Below, one piece after another: positions 35,783 through 45,076 of a DNA stretch of 64,000 nt; positions within the stretch are counted from its first letter, which is position 1; every line of letters starts with the position of its first letter. Where the stretch lies: positions 1 to 64,000 of the forward strand of contig JBOFUP010000072.1 in assembly GCA_051652645.1 (NCBI GenBank), given 5' to 3'. The notes beneath the pieces were generated by a model. The model searched no databases. It was not told the DNA's origin and worked only from the letters and a program-made list of their open reading frames with translations. Both the position numbers and the translations under genes were made by a program. Origin of the DNA: UBA7332 sp051652645. Lineage in GTDB: Bacteria; Bacteroidota; Bacteroidia; Bacteroidales; UBA7332.

Positions 35783-36413
35783 CTCTAAGTGATTTAATGT
35801 ACATATTTAATTTAATCCCAGGAATAATCATCGAGACAATTGGCCATAGAATAAAAAGGAATAGACTACTACTCATTGACTCTATCGAAAGAAGTGAGAT
35901 GATAGACAATACAACACCTACTAGTCCTCCAATCTTACTAGGTTTGAAATCGATAATTGCCCCTGTGATAGCTATACCGATACTCACAACTAACACCTCA
36001 ACAAAGGGGAGAATAATAAATATACGAGAACCTTCAATCCCATTAAGCGTATCTAAATCGGCGAAAATTATTAGGGTGAAGAGCAGTGGCATACCAACTG
36101 TTACAATCAATATGATTTGCCATAGTTGCTTTATTATCTTATCTATTTGTGTATACACCCTTGGGCGATTACCAAAAACCATACGCTGCCACACACTACC
36201 AACGATAGGTATCAACATATACATCCAGTTAAAAATGGGATTCATACCCCATACAAATTGAAATAAAAGAATTAATAGTGTCACCATAAGGGTTGTAACA
36301 CCCCATATAATGAAAGCATTTCCTCCTCTATTATCTAGGTTACTCTTTGAGTTTTGCATCATACTGACAATAAGATCTAAACTCTCCTGCGATGTTAATT
36401 TCTTAGTTTCCAT
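35775..36413 (-). CDS. multi-pass membrane protein of unknown function
   Basis: The 212-aa protein starts with a short soluble segment (ETKKLTSQESLDLIVSMM) and then contains about six hydrophobic helices, arranged in pairs (IIWGVTTLMVTLLILLF, WMYMLIPIVGSVW, IILIVTVGMPLLFTLIIF and so on). No transporter signature is visible. It is the first gene of the operon with the winged-helix regulator and the TPR protein. In other Bacteroidota such membrane protein and winged-helix pairs are common but uncharacterised. Confidence 0.7.
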   Translation of the reverse strand: METKKLTSQESLDLIVSMMQNSKSNLDNRGGNAFIIWGVTTLMVTLLILLFQFVWGMNPIFNWMYMLIPIVGSVWQRMVFGNRPRVYTQIDKIIKQLWQIILIVTVGMPLLFTLIIFADLDTLNGIEGSRIFIILPFVEVLVVSIGIAITGAIIDFKPSKIGGLVGVVLSIISLLSIESMSSSLFLFILWPIVSMIIPGIKLNMYIKSLRDV

Positions 36414-36794
36414 ACTGTTTAGTTTTTAAGTTCGCCACAAATATAAATAGGTTTATTATATAAACCATCAAAATACACAGTATTAACACTGTTAAAACTA
36501 AACACGACCACTAAATCTGCCTACTCCAGAGTGTAAATAGTAATCCACAAAGATGTTAATCTCCTTCATTAAGCTTACGCTTATCACAAAACCTACCTTG
36601 CATCTCTTGACACTCTTTTTCACTCATCTTCTGGCGAATAGCCAAGAATAAGTTAGGTGTAACAAGTGTCTACAGGATAAAATCAATAGTACTCTTTTCA
36701 TAAAAACATTGTGAGATGTATGTTAGGTAGATAATTATTTAATTATAGACGGGGTTTGGAAATGATTACTTAAACAAGAAACAAAACATTTTTA
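36414..36794. other. non-coding gap ahead of the helicase operon
   Basis: The stretch lies between divergent operons. A minus-strand frame at 36556-36627 could encode 24 residues (MSEKECQEMQ...), and the frame continues upstream without a start, so it may be debris of a lost gene. No RNA structure is obvious. Confidence 0.4.
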
Positions 36795-36802
36795 TATATT
36801 TG
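36795..36802 (+). promoter_or_regulatory. -7 box upstream of helicase operon
   Basis: TATATTTG matches TAnnTTTG and lies 25 bases before the helicase ATG. The expected -33 TTTG is not at the proper distance; a TTTG occurs about 37 bases upstream. Confidence 0.4.
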
Positions 36803-36827
36803 CTAAATGAATCTAATCATTTAAATC

Positions 36828-39014
36828 ATGAATAAACAAAATATAACTAAAAGGAAATACACATCAAATAGTAGCCACAGAGAACTACTATATTTTTACA
36901 TATCTGAGCTGATAATAAAAAGTACAGATACCCATAAATTATATGAAGAGTTCTATAATCATACCCAAGCTGCAAGCATGATATTCGGCCATGGACAAGA
37001 TGGAATAGAATATACTGTAAGAATCTTAGATAATTATGGGGTAGAGTTTTTTGAATATAAAGATAGTGGAGCAAAAAATAGTCACTTCAGACCAAGGATG
37101 TCAGAACTAATTGAGCATCACCCAGAAATATTCAACACTAATAGTATACACCAATCATTTAAGGAAGAGATAATCAAAGCGCTTAATGACGAAAGAAGGT
37201 ATGCAATAAAGAACTTGCGAAACAACTGGATAAACATAACAGATATAGAAAAAACAGTCAAAGATAAAGGGAGAAATATATACTCTGCTAGAATAGATAC
37301 TGAAGATGATGATCAAGTAATTAATTTACTTGAAGACATGAAAGTTAAAATCAAAATACTAAATAATAAATATGAGATAACAGTTCTTGAGTTTGACCCA
37401 AAAGAGAATACTCTTATTTTTAGATGCTCTGATGATCTAAAACACAAAAAAGGGGCAATTGAAATAAATTGTATATTCCTAATTGACAAGCTTCTTGATT
37501 GCATATCAAATACCACATTGGATCACTCAATATTTAGAGGACTATTCGAAAACAAAATCCCTCAGTTAGACCTAGAGTTTAATGATCATATTATTTGTAA
37601 GGGATTAGACGATAAACAATCCGAGGCTATAATCTACTCTCTAAAAAATGGAATATCATACATCTGGGGCCCACCTGGCACTGGCAAATCTCACACCCTT
37701 TCATCTCTTCTAGTCAATCTGATGCAAACAAATGAGAGAACTTTAGTCTGCTCAATTGCTAATGTTGCTGTTAATAGCCTTGCAAACAAATTTGTTGATA
37801 GAGTCGATGAGTATTCTATTATACCTCAAGTCAAAAAACTAAAGTATGGAGATGCTCTTAGAGTGGGTTTTATTAAGGATAAGAATACCATAAAAAATAG
37901 TCTATTATTTCCAAATTCAATTGAAATCAGTGAATTAAGAGATACAATAGAAAAAAAATGGGAAACCCTAGCCCAATGTGATAAAAAAGATGCTTATTAC
38001 TCAGAATTGAAATCAGAGATTCATGACCATAGAAAGAAGCTAGAAGAACTAGTAAAATATCAAATCAGTGGTGCTAAAATAATATTTGCTACTTGCTCAA
38101 AATCTCTTATAGATTCCACTCTTTCAAATATGGAGTTTGATAATATTATTATTGATGAAGGAAGCATGGTGTCTATACCTTACTTATATGCATTAATAAG
38201 CAAAACTAAAAAAAGGGTTATTATTTCGGGTGACTACCGACAGTTAGGTCCTATAGCCCTTTCATCTACTGACATGTCTGAAAAATGGCTTAAAAGAGAC
38301 TTGTTTTCACTTTTGGGGAAGAATAAAAAGGATGCTAATTGTCTCAAAATGTTACAAACCCAAAGGAGGTCTGCTTGTGAGATTATTAATCTAGTAAATA
38401 AAGAATTCTATGAAAACAACCTACATACTGAGCCTAGCAAAAAACATAAATTAGCAGAAAAACCTCTACTATTTAAATCTTCGCATGTTGAGTTTCTGGA
38501 TCTTAGTCATATGCCTGAGTATAAATATGAATACACTGCTAGTCACTCTAGAATAAACAGAATCTCTATTGAAGCAATAAAATCAATACTATTCAAACTA
38601 CATACTGATTATAAAGATATTAATTCTGTTGGGATAATATCACCATATAAATCACAAGTAGGATTGATTAAGAAAGCCGTAAATGACCTAAAGAGCTGTA
38701 TTGACTTTAAATTTAACATATTAGAGGGTACAGTCCATACATTCCAAGGATCAGAGTGCGATGTAATTATATTTGATATGGTTGACTCCATAGAATGTAA
38801 TAGCTCCAATACAAACTCATCAATAGGAACACTCTACAGAGGAGAATGTGGTGAAAAACTAATCAATGTTGCAATAAGTAGAGCAATAAGTAAATTGATT
38901 ATTGTAGGCTGTTCTAAAGTAATGATTGAGGCAAATAAAAACAGTCAGGTCAGACAAAGTGTTAAAAGTATAATAAAGAATGCATATCAACTATCAATAA
39001 GCAAAAACTCTTAA
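36828..39014 (+). CDS. superfamily 1 (UPF1/Dna2-like) helicase with novel N-terminus
   Basis: ATP-dependent nucleic-acid helicase of 728 aa. The N-terminal 265 residues match no domain I know. The helicase core starts with KGLDDKQSEAI (Q-type motif). It continues with Walker A GPPGTGKS near residue 280, motif Ia TLVCSIANVAVNSL, motif II as DEGS near 441, motif III GDYRQLGP near 467, motif V VHTFQGSECDVI near 636, and motif VI NVAISRA near 680. It belongs to the COG1112-like group that recurs in phage-defence operons. A hand count of one 60-base row gave about 30% G+C against about 42% in alaS, suggesting transfer. The next gene starts 2 bases after its stop. Confidence 0.85.
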   Translation: MNKQNITKRKYTSNSSHRELLYFYISELIIKSTDTHKLYEEFYNHTQAASMIFGHGQDGIEYTVRILDNYGVEFFEYKDSGAKNSHFRPRMSELIEHHPEIFNTNSIHQSFKEEIIKALNDERRYAIKNLRNNWINITDIEKTVKDKGRNIYSARIDTEDDDQVINLLEDMKVKIKILNNKYEITVLEFDPKENTLIFRCSDDLKHKKGAIEINCIFLIDKLLDCISNTTLDHSIFRGLFENKIPQLDLEFNDHIICKGLDDKQSEAIIYSLKNGISYIWGPPGTGKSHTLSSLLVNLMQTNERTLVCSIANVAVNSLANKFVDRVDEYSIIPQVKKLKYGDALRVGFIKDKNTIKNSLLFPNSIEISELRDTIEKKWETLAQCDKKDAYYSELKSEIHDHRKKLEELVKYQISGAKIIFATCSKSLIDSTLSNMEFDNIIIDEGSMVSIPYLYALISKTKKRVIISGDYRQLGPIALSSTDMSEKWLKRDLFSLLGKNKKDANCLKMLQTQRRSACEIINLVNKEFYENNLHTEPSKKHKLAEKPLLFKSSHVEFLDLSHMPEYKYEYTASHSRINRISIEAIKSILFKLHTDYKDINSVGIISPYKSQVGLIKKAVNDLKSCIDFKFNILEGTVHTFQGSECDVIIFDMVDSIECNSSNTNSSIGTLYRGECGEKLINVAISRAISKLIIVGCSKVMIEANKNSQVRQSVKSIIKNAYQLSISKNS

Positions 39015-39015
39015 T

Positions 39016-39840
39016 ATGAATATCACAATTGAGTACAAAGGTCATCACAACTTGACTAGAATAACATCTGAGTTAACTTACGAACTTGAAGTGGATATAA
39101 AAAGTACGGTTGGGGATATCTTGAATATTGCTCTTGACTTTCTCATTGAAAAACATATTGAGAAAAATGGTTCTTCATCCAATAATGGAATTAGATTTGG
39201 ACTATATTGGCGTATTGATATATCTTTTAATAAGAAAAGGATGATAGATTTCGATCAAGCTGAACCCTTTAGATTCTCTATGTCAGAGACTATAAATAAA
39301 CAAGAACTAAAAAGTAAGATAATCAATAAGCTAATAGAAGCAACTAGTATCAACCAAAATTTAACTCTAGGTATCCTAGTAAATGCTAATTTCATTAGCA
39401 CTAAACAAAAAGAGGTTAATCTCTCTAATCAAGAGGATATAGAGTTAATGAATAAATTACAAATAAAACCAATTACCCATTTTTTTAAAAATCAAAATAT
39501 CAAACCTAATAGTAGCTACTCCATTGATTTACGATTGAAAGAAGAAACTAGTGTAAAAGCATATGCTATCTACACCATCAATTCTTTTATAATAAAAAAG
39601 CATTCTGAGATGTTAGCTAATGAGAATATAAACCTTTCAATACAAACAAAGAAAGAAAGGCAGAACCTCATTGAGAATAAAATTGTAGTCCTAGAAAATG
39701 ATAGGTATATATTCCAAGATGACTACAAACTTAATTCATATAGAATATCAGCAGAGATAATATTTGGTAGAAAAATTGAGTCACTACTAGTTTGGATTAC
39801 CGAGAATAATACACAACTAAAAGATATCATCTCTAGATGA
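39016..39840 (+). CDS. unknown partner protein of the helicase
   Basis: I recognise no family. The 274-aa protein is soluble, rich in Asn, Lys and Ile, with alternating predicted strands at the N-terminus (NITIEYKGHHNLT, FGLYWRIDISFNKKRM) and a helical C-terminal third (AYAIYTINSFIIKKHSEMLA). There are no signal peptide, membrane helices or obvious catalytic triads. Its ATG lies one base after the helicase TAA, its composition is as AT-rich as the helicase gene, and a strong terminator follows. The two therefore act as a unit: a substrate-recognition or effector partner is my guess. Confidence 0.65.
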   Translation: MNITIEYKGHHNLTRITSELTYELEVDIKSTVGDILNIALDFLIEKHIEKNGSSSNNGIRFGLYWRIDISFNKKRMIDFDQAEPFRFSMSETINKQELKSKIINKLIEATSINQNLTLGILVNANFISTKQKEVNLSNQEDIELMNKLQIKPITHFFKNQNIKPNSSYSIDLRLKEETSVKAYAIYTINSFIIKKHSEMLANENINLSIQTKKERQNLIENKIVVLENDRYIFQDDYKLNSYRISAEIIFGRKIESLLVWITENNTQLKDIISR

Positions 39841-39862
39841 CTAATATCTCTCATGCATTAAT

Positions 39863-39903
39863 AAATAAAGCAGCCTAATAATTAGTATTAGGCTGCTTTA
39901 TTT
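39863..39903. terminator. bidirectional terminator after the helicase operon
   Basis: The 18-bp arm at 39863-39880 pairs perfectly with 39886-39903 around ATTAG, with T-rich flanks on both sides. It serves the helicase operon and probably also the small ORF on the opposite strand. Confidence 0.88.
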
Positions 39904-39911
39904 ATTGAGTT

Positions 39912-40079
39912 CTACTTTTTACCAATCAAAGTCTTTATTACAGCATTTCCAATCTTCTTCTCCATACCACTTCGTGTGGTTGGAATACCAGTTGATTTAG
40001 CAACCTTTCTTTTCACCTCAGATATGCCCAGAGCTCTCTTCCAAGAGAATGATAGTCCTTTAATTCCAAATAGTCCCAT
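39912..40079 (-). CDS. 55-aa basic small protein, unknown
   Basis: The minus-strand frame from ATG at 40077-40079 to TAG at 39912-39914 encodes 55 residues, starting MGLFGIKGLSFSWKRALG and ending IKTLIGKK. It is strongly basic, with a repeated Lys/Arg-rich middle (EVKRKVAKSTGIPTTRSGMEKK) and a hydrophobic-plus-Lys tail. Its stop lies 9 bases from the shared terminator, which supports a real gene. Possible roles include a nucleic-acid-binding peptide or a phage-derived small protein. I cannot assign a family. Confidence 0.6.
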   Translation of the reverse strand: MGLFGIKGLSFSWKRALGISEVKRKVAKSTGIPTTRSGMEKKIGNAVIKTLIGKK

Positions 40080-40314
40080 AGTAATTTATTGTTTTGTGAT
40101 ATTAGTAAATGTCCTAACTATAAAATAATTGCTAATATATAAATTTAATCTATAAGTAGAATACAAATATCACTATAGACAATATTATAAACAAACAAGA
40201 TTAGTCTGCTGTCTAGTAAATAAATATTTGCTATAAGTATACTATATGAATTACAAAAGAGAGTTACAGCTGAGGTTATAAATCATAATGATCAAACTAT
40301 CCTAGGGAAATAAT

Positions 40315-41496
40315 TCAACTCTGCTTTGTTTCACCATCAGCCTCAGCTATCTTATCTACAATCAGCGATATAGCTCCATCGCCCGTAACATTAGTTGCGG
40401 TACCTATACTATCCATGGCAACACATAGTGCAATCATGAGCGCTTGTTGTGTTTCGTTGAAACCCAACATAGAGCTGAGAATACCTAAAGAGGCCATTAT
40501 GGCACCACTGGGCACTCCAGGGGCAGCTACCATAGTAATACCCAACATGAAAACGAATCCTATCATTGAGGCAATTTCGACTGTTTGACCTGACATGACC
40601 ATAATAGCAACGGCACCTCCTGTGATAATCATAGTACTACCAGATAGGTGTATAGTAGCACATAACGGAACTGTAAACACAGCTATGCTCTCCTTTACTT
40701 TATTCTTAATTGTCTGAGCCAACGTAACAGGAATTGTAGCTGCACTTGATTGTGTACCCAATGCAGTAGCGTAAGCTGAAATCATATTTTTGAATAACAA
40801 AATAGGGTTGCGTTTTTGAACTACCCCAGCAATAGTATATTGTATAGATAGGATTATTACATGAAGAATAAGGATGAGAATTATTACTTTGATAAACATA
40901 CTCATAATGGTAAACACTTTTCCCGACATTGTCATATTAAGAAATATCCCGAAGATATAGAAAGGCAAAACCGGCACTATTGCCTTGGCTATTAACATAG
41001 AGATAATCTCCTTGAAGTCAATTGCAGACCTCTTGAGTGTGTCGCCTGTAATAACAGATAGACCCAACCCAACCACGAACGAAAGCAGTAAAGCTGTCAT
41101 TACATCCATAAGTGGAGGCATGGATACCTGAAAGTAAGGAGTGAGTGTGACTCCGGTATATGAAATTAAATTATCGGATCCAGAGGTGTTGAGTATATGT
41201 GGGAAAATAAGATCGCAGGTGGCGAGTGTTAAGAATCCCGACATTAGGGTGGAGGCATAAGCAATAATTGCCGTAATAGCTAAAAGTTTTCCAGCTCCTT
41301 TTCCTAACTCTCCAATAGCAGGTGTTACTAAGCCAACTATTATCAATGGTATAGCAAAGGAAAGGAAATTAGCAAACAGTCCATTAAAAGTCATAAACAG
41401 ACGAGCAACACCAATGGGCATGAAATGTCCGAAAACAATACCAAGAATAATTGCCAGTATGACCCTCATTAATAATGATATCTTGATCTTTTTCAT
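40315..41496 (-). CDS. dicarboxylate/amino-acid:cation symporter (DAACS)
   Basis: Sodium-coupled uptake of glutamate, aspartate, serine/threonine or C4-dicarboxylates. The 393-aa protein has the family topology of eight helices plus two re-entrant hairpins. Signatures include a Ser-rich AYATALGTQSSAATIPVT hairpin, the TM7 motif region, and a late MDSIGTATNVTGDGAIS with the substrate-binding Asp and Asn/Thr. The closest subgroup could be serine/threonine (SstT-like) or glutamate carriers; the substrate cannot be fixed from sequence. It is separate from asnA on the same strand. Confidence 0.88.
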   Translation of the reverse strand: MKKIKISLLMRVILAIILGIVFGHFMPIGVARLFMTFNGLFANFLSFAIPLIIVGLVTPAIGELGKGAGKLLAITAIIAYASTLMSGFLTLATCDLIFPHILNTSGSDNLISYTGVTLTPYFQVSMPPLMDVMTALLLSFVVGLGLSVITGDTLKRSAIDFKEIISMLIAKAIVPVLPFYIFGIFLNMTMSGKVFTIMSMFIKVIILILILHVIILSIQYTIAGVVQKRNPILLFKNMISAYATALGTQSSAATIPVTLAQTIKNKVKESIAVFTVPLCATIHLSGSTMIITGGAVAIMVMSGQTVEIASMIGFVFMLGITMVAAPGVPSGAIMASLGILSSMLGFNETQQALMIALCVAMDSIGTATNVTGDGAISLIVDKIAEADGETKQS

Positions 41497-41679
41497 ATAG
41501 TAGGTTTAGTCTTTCTTTATTAATAACTCTAGTGCCACTGATTATATAATGGAAAAACTAATGAAATAGTTCTTATTATTCTATTTATTACTAAAGTTTA
41601 TAACCCCAATAGGTGTTTGAAAGAGAAAGCCAGAATTTGTGAATAACATAGATAGAATAAATGATAGATATTTGTTATT

Positions 41680-41725
41680 ACCAAACAAGAGGAATCCCCC
41701 TTGCGAAGGACTCCTCTTGTTTGGT
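41680..41725 (-). terminator. terminator of asnA
   Basis: ACCAAACAAGAGGA (41680-41693) pairs with TCCTCTTGTTTGGT (41712-41725), extended by TCC/GGA past a mismatch. It lies 20 bases past the asnA stop, and a T-rich stretch follows on the minus strand. Confidence 0.85.
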
Positions 41726-41745
41726 CTACAATATATAATAAAATA

Positions 41746-42804
41746 TTATTTCAGGTAAATATTTTTAGCTGCACACTCCTCAATCATATCATCACCCCAG
41801 ATAGAAGATTGAACCTCCCCGATGTGAGCACAACGAAGAAAGTACATACACAATCGTGACTGCCCTATTCCCCCACCTATTGAAAGAGGTATACGATCTT
41901 CTAAAAGCTTACTATGGAAACTTAGGGTTGTACGATCTAGGGCATCTCTAAGCTCAAGTTGTTTTAACAGAGCCTCTTTATCTACTCTTATTCCCATTGA
42001 AGAGATCTCAAAGGAGTTCTCTAGAATAGGATTCCAAAGCAATATATCTCCATTTAGCCCTTGATGACCATCTTCATTATATGTTGTCCAATCATCATAA
42101 TCAGGTGCACGACCATCATGAGGTTCACCATTTGACAAATCACTCCCAATGCCTATCAAGAATACTGCTCCATACCTCTTAGTTATCTCATACTCCCTCT
42201 GCTTGGGGGTTAAATCTGGATAAATTTGCAATAGTTCTTCACTGTGAATATAAGTTATTCGCTCTGGTAATATTGGAGTAATGTGGGGATATTTCTCATA
42301 AACTGTATTCTCAACCTTTTTGAGAATAGTGAATAATTTATCAACTATTGTTTTTAGAAAAGAGAGAGATCGGTCATCTTGGGTGATTGTACGCTCCCAA
42401 TCCCATTGATCTACATAAAGAGAGTGTATATTGTCAAGCTCCTCATCAGCGCGAATAGCATTCATATCGGTATATAGGCCATACCCTGGAGCAATTTTAT
42501 ATGCAGCTAGCTTTGCTCTTTTCCATTTAGCTAAGGAGTGTACCACCTCAGCATTCTTATCACCGAGGTGTTTGACTGGAAATGTAACGGCTCTTTCACT
42601 ACCATTAAGATCATCATTCAATCCAGTTCCGGACAAGACAAAAAGAGGAGCTGTAACTCTTCGCAAGCATAACTCATTTGCTAATTCTGATTCAAATCTA
42701 TCTTTTATCAATTTGATAGCCTGTTCCATTGTCTCTGGCACAATAGTCGGGCGGTAATCTTTTGGAAGGAACAATCCCATAGTTTCAAATTTTACGTTTA
42801 ACAT
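41746..42804 (-). CDS. asnA: aspartate--ammonia ligase (asparagine synthetase A)
   Basis: Makes asparagine from aspartate, ammonia and ATP. The 352-aa class II aminoacyl-tRNA-synthetase-like enzyme has LCLRRVTAPLFVLSGTGLNDDLNG near the N-terminus, HSLAKWKR, the YVDQWDWE segment, and C-terminal SIGGGIGQSRLCMYFL. It is slightly longer than the E. coli enzyme, as usual in Bacteroidota. A CAAATATA complement (-7 TATATTTG) at 42875-42882 lies about 70 bases upstream. Confidence 0.94.
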   Translation of the reverse strand: MLNVKFETMGLFLPKDYRPTIVPETMEQAIKLIKDRFESELANELCLRRVTAPLFVLSGTGLNDDLNGSERAVTFPVKHLGDKNAEVVHSLAKWKRAKLAAYKIAPGYGLYTDMNAIRADEELDNIHSLYVDQWDWERTITQDDRSLSFLKTIVDKLFTILKKVENTVYEKYPHITPILPERITYIHSEELLQIYPDLTPKQREYEITKRYGAVFLIGIGSDLSNGEPHDGRAPDYDDWTTYNEDGHQGLNGDILLWNPILENSFEISSMGIRVDKEALLKQLELRDALDRTTLSFHSKLLEDRIPLSIGGGIGQSRLCMYFLRCAHIGEVQSSIWGDDMIEECAAKNIYLK

Positions 42805-43041
42805 TTAGTCAACAAACAGACACACCGCAAATACAACAGTGCGCAAAACAAAGACACCTTGTGTCTATTTGCTACAAATATAAGCACTTTGCATTACACA
42901 ATGATCAAGTATACATATTTTATCTATCACAAATAATACTAACAAATATCAGCTCCCCTCCTACTAAGGAAGCATCATCACATATAACTCGATGCCTATT
43001 GGTTATGATTTACTCTCTTACACCCTTTAGCTTTAAATAAT

Positions 43042-43072
43042 TTTGCACAATTGTAATGATTACATATCTTTG
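43042..43072 (+). promoter_or_regulatory. promoter of the cytochrome c biogenesis genes
   Basis: TTTG at 43042-43045, then a 19-base spacer, then TATCTTTG at 43065-43072 match the -33/-7 consensus exactly. The ATG follows 28 bases downstream. Confidence 0.8.
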
Positions 43073-43100
43073 CAGCAACTATTATTGAAAAGATTTCAAG

Positions 43101-44249
43101 ATGACACAAAACAAACACTACTACACACTCTCTCTAGCCTCTTCCTTTGCCCTAACCCTTGTCGGGATGGTGCTTCACAGGACTACAAACCCCTCTATTG
43201 AGATTTGGTCTGCCCCATTAAATATCATGTTATTATTTAGCATAGTTGTAGTTGGCATCGCATTTTCTCTATATTACAGAAAGACAAAAGCTTATCGTTT
43301 TTTTACAAATACACACACAACCCTTGGTGCGTTGACCGGATTTGTTTGCCTCCTGATTATCTTGGGGATTACTCCTCAACTTAACATCCATGAGGTTAAT
43401 GAGGAGATAGGATGGGGGGAGATGATATACAGACGACTAACGACATCACTACCCTTTTCTCTCAACTTAATATACATACTATTTATCCTGTTACTAGTTA
43501 TTCTGAAGAGAAGATTCACTCTGAATTTGAGGTATATATCATTTCAATTTAACCATATTGGATTATGGTTGGCCTTGTCGGCTGGGCTATTTGGTGCGTC
43601 TGACAAGAAGGAGCACAAAATACTTCTTGAACCTAATAAGGTTATTCAGAACGGATTCACACTAAAAGGTGAAACTCAACGTCTTCCTTTCTCATTTATA
43701 TTAAATGACTTCTCAATAGAAAGATATCCTGACAAGTTACTACTCCTAGCCAAAAATAAGGATGAAGTGGAAGAAAAAGGTGAGTGTGAAATACATACTT
43801 ACTCATCTGAATACACCATTGGAGACATTTGCTTTAAAGCCTCGTACAATATGGATAATCATATAATCGTTGAACTTAAGGATACAATAGAGATACTAAA
43901 GAGGAATAGATCTTTAATCGAAGTGGGAGATAACATGGTATTATATAGAAATCAGGGTAAAGCGAAACACTATTCTGCAACTTTATCTTTTGAGTATAAA
44001 AAAGAGATGCACCGAGAGAAGATTAGTGTTAATAACCCAATTATTATAGATGACTACTACATCTATCTTGAAAGTTTCGACTACAAAGAGCATTACGATA
44101 CACCTAATGTGGTTTTACGTTTGGTCAAAGACCCTTGGATAGTGGTTGCTTATATTGGTTTATGGATGATAATCATTGGGGCCTTGTTATTGATTATTGT
44201 TGGGCCCATAACACAGAACAATGCAAACCAAAATAAATTAAGAATATGA
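43101..44249 (+). CDS. ResB/CcsB-like cytochrome c biogenesis protein
   Basis: System II cytochrome c maturation component that, with CcsA, delivers and attaches haem outside the membrane. The 382 aa have four N-terminal membrane helices (LASSFALTLVGMVLH; MLLFSIVVVGIAFSLYY; LGALTGFVCLLIILGI; IYILFILLLVILK). An extracytoplasmic beta-rich domain of about 200 residues follows, and then a final helix (VVAYIGLWMIIIGALLLIIVG). Its stop overlaps the ccsA start in an ATGA, implying coupling. Many Bacteroidota carry the two as one fused protein; here they are split. Confidence 0.8.
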   Translation: MTQNKHYYTLSLASSFALTLVGMVLHRTTNPSIEIWSAPLNIMLLFSIVVVGIAFSLYYRKTKAYRFFTNTHTTLGALTGFVCLLIILGITPQLNIHEVNEEIGWGEMIYRRLTTSLPFSLNLIYILFILLLVILKRRFTLNLRYISFQFNHIGLWLALSAGLFGASDKKEHKILLEPNKVIQNGFTLKGETQRLPFSFILNDFSIERYPDKLLLLAKNKDEVEEKGECEIHTYSSEYTIGDICFKASYNMDNHIIVELKDTIEILKRNRSLIEVGDNMVLYRNQGKAKHYSATLSFEYKKEMHREKISVNNPIIIDDYYIYLESFDYKEHYDTPNVVLRLVKDPWIVVAYIGLWMIIIGALLLIIVGPITQNNANQNKLRI

Positions 44250-45040
44250 TAACCTGGGACTCATTTATATATTTTGTAGTTATTACGATAATCCTACAAA
44301 TAGTTGCCATGCGCAACATGTTCAGCTCAAACAATATGAAAAGAGTAATAATTCCAACCCTACTAGCCATAGGAGTTTACTCATCATTCATACTACTGCT
44401 ATGGAGCTACCTTGGGAGGCCACCTATGCGAACGATGGGAGAAACTAGATTATTATATTCTCTGTTCTTAATCGTCATTGGACTTATTACATGGATAAGA
44501 AGCAGATATAATATACTTCTTATATTCACGTTTGTACTAAGCATCGTATTTATGATTATCAACCTACTTAAACCTGAGATACATGAAAAGGAGTTGATGC
44601 CCGTGCTGAATAGTCCATGGTTTGTACCCCATGTAGTTATATATATGGTAGCATACGCCACTATAGCGTGCGCATTCGTTTTGTCTATCGTCAAACTACT
44701 CGGAATAAATAAATTCAAAACAAAAAACCTGATTAACCACTGTGACAAGCTTGTTTATGATGGAATGGGACTACTCACAATTGGAATGATAATGGGTGCA
44801 CTATGGGCCAAACAAGCATGGGGAGATTACTGGAGCTGGGATCCTAAAGAGGTTTGGGCATCAATAACATGGATGATTGGAGTAATTTACATACACTATA
44901 GGCTAAGAGATAAAGGTAACTCAAAGAGCCCTTATATTTTAATTATTATCCTTTTCCTGTGTTTTCAAATATGCTGGTACGGTATCAACTATCTTCCAAC
45001 GGCAGCAACAAGCGTCCACACCTATATGGATATGAAATAA
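44246..45040 (+). CDS. ccsA: CcsA cytochrome c-type biogenesis protein, haem handling
   Basis: A membrane protein of 264 aa with about eight helices. The tryptophan-rich WWD haem motif is WGDYWSWDPKEVW, flanked by an upstream external histidine in PHVVIYM and a C-terminal one in SVHTYMD, as the family needs for haem ligation. It partners the ResB-like protein whose gene overlaps by 4 bases. A c-type cytochrome peroxidase, a likely client, follows 36 bases downstream. Confidence 0.9.
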   Translation: MITWDSFIYFVVITIILQIVAMRNMFSSNNMKRVIIPTLLAIGVYSSFILLLWSYLGRPPMRTMGETRLLYSLFLIVIGLITWIRSRYNILLIFTFVLSIVFMIINLLKPEIHEKELMPVLNSPWFVPHVVIYMVAYATIACAFVLSIVKLLGINKFKTKNLINHCDKLVYDGMGLLTIGMIMGALWAKQAWGDYWSWDPKEVWASITWMIGVIYIHYRLRDKGNSKSPYILIIILFLCFQICWYGINYLPTAATSVHTYMDMK

Positions 45041-45076
45041 AAAGAACAATATGTCAATTTAATTATAACCCAACTT

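Noticed and set aside
36556..36627. 24-residue minus-strand ORF (MSEKECQEMQ...)
   Set aside because: Too short, no terminator or promoter context; perhaps debris of a lost gene.
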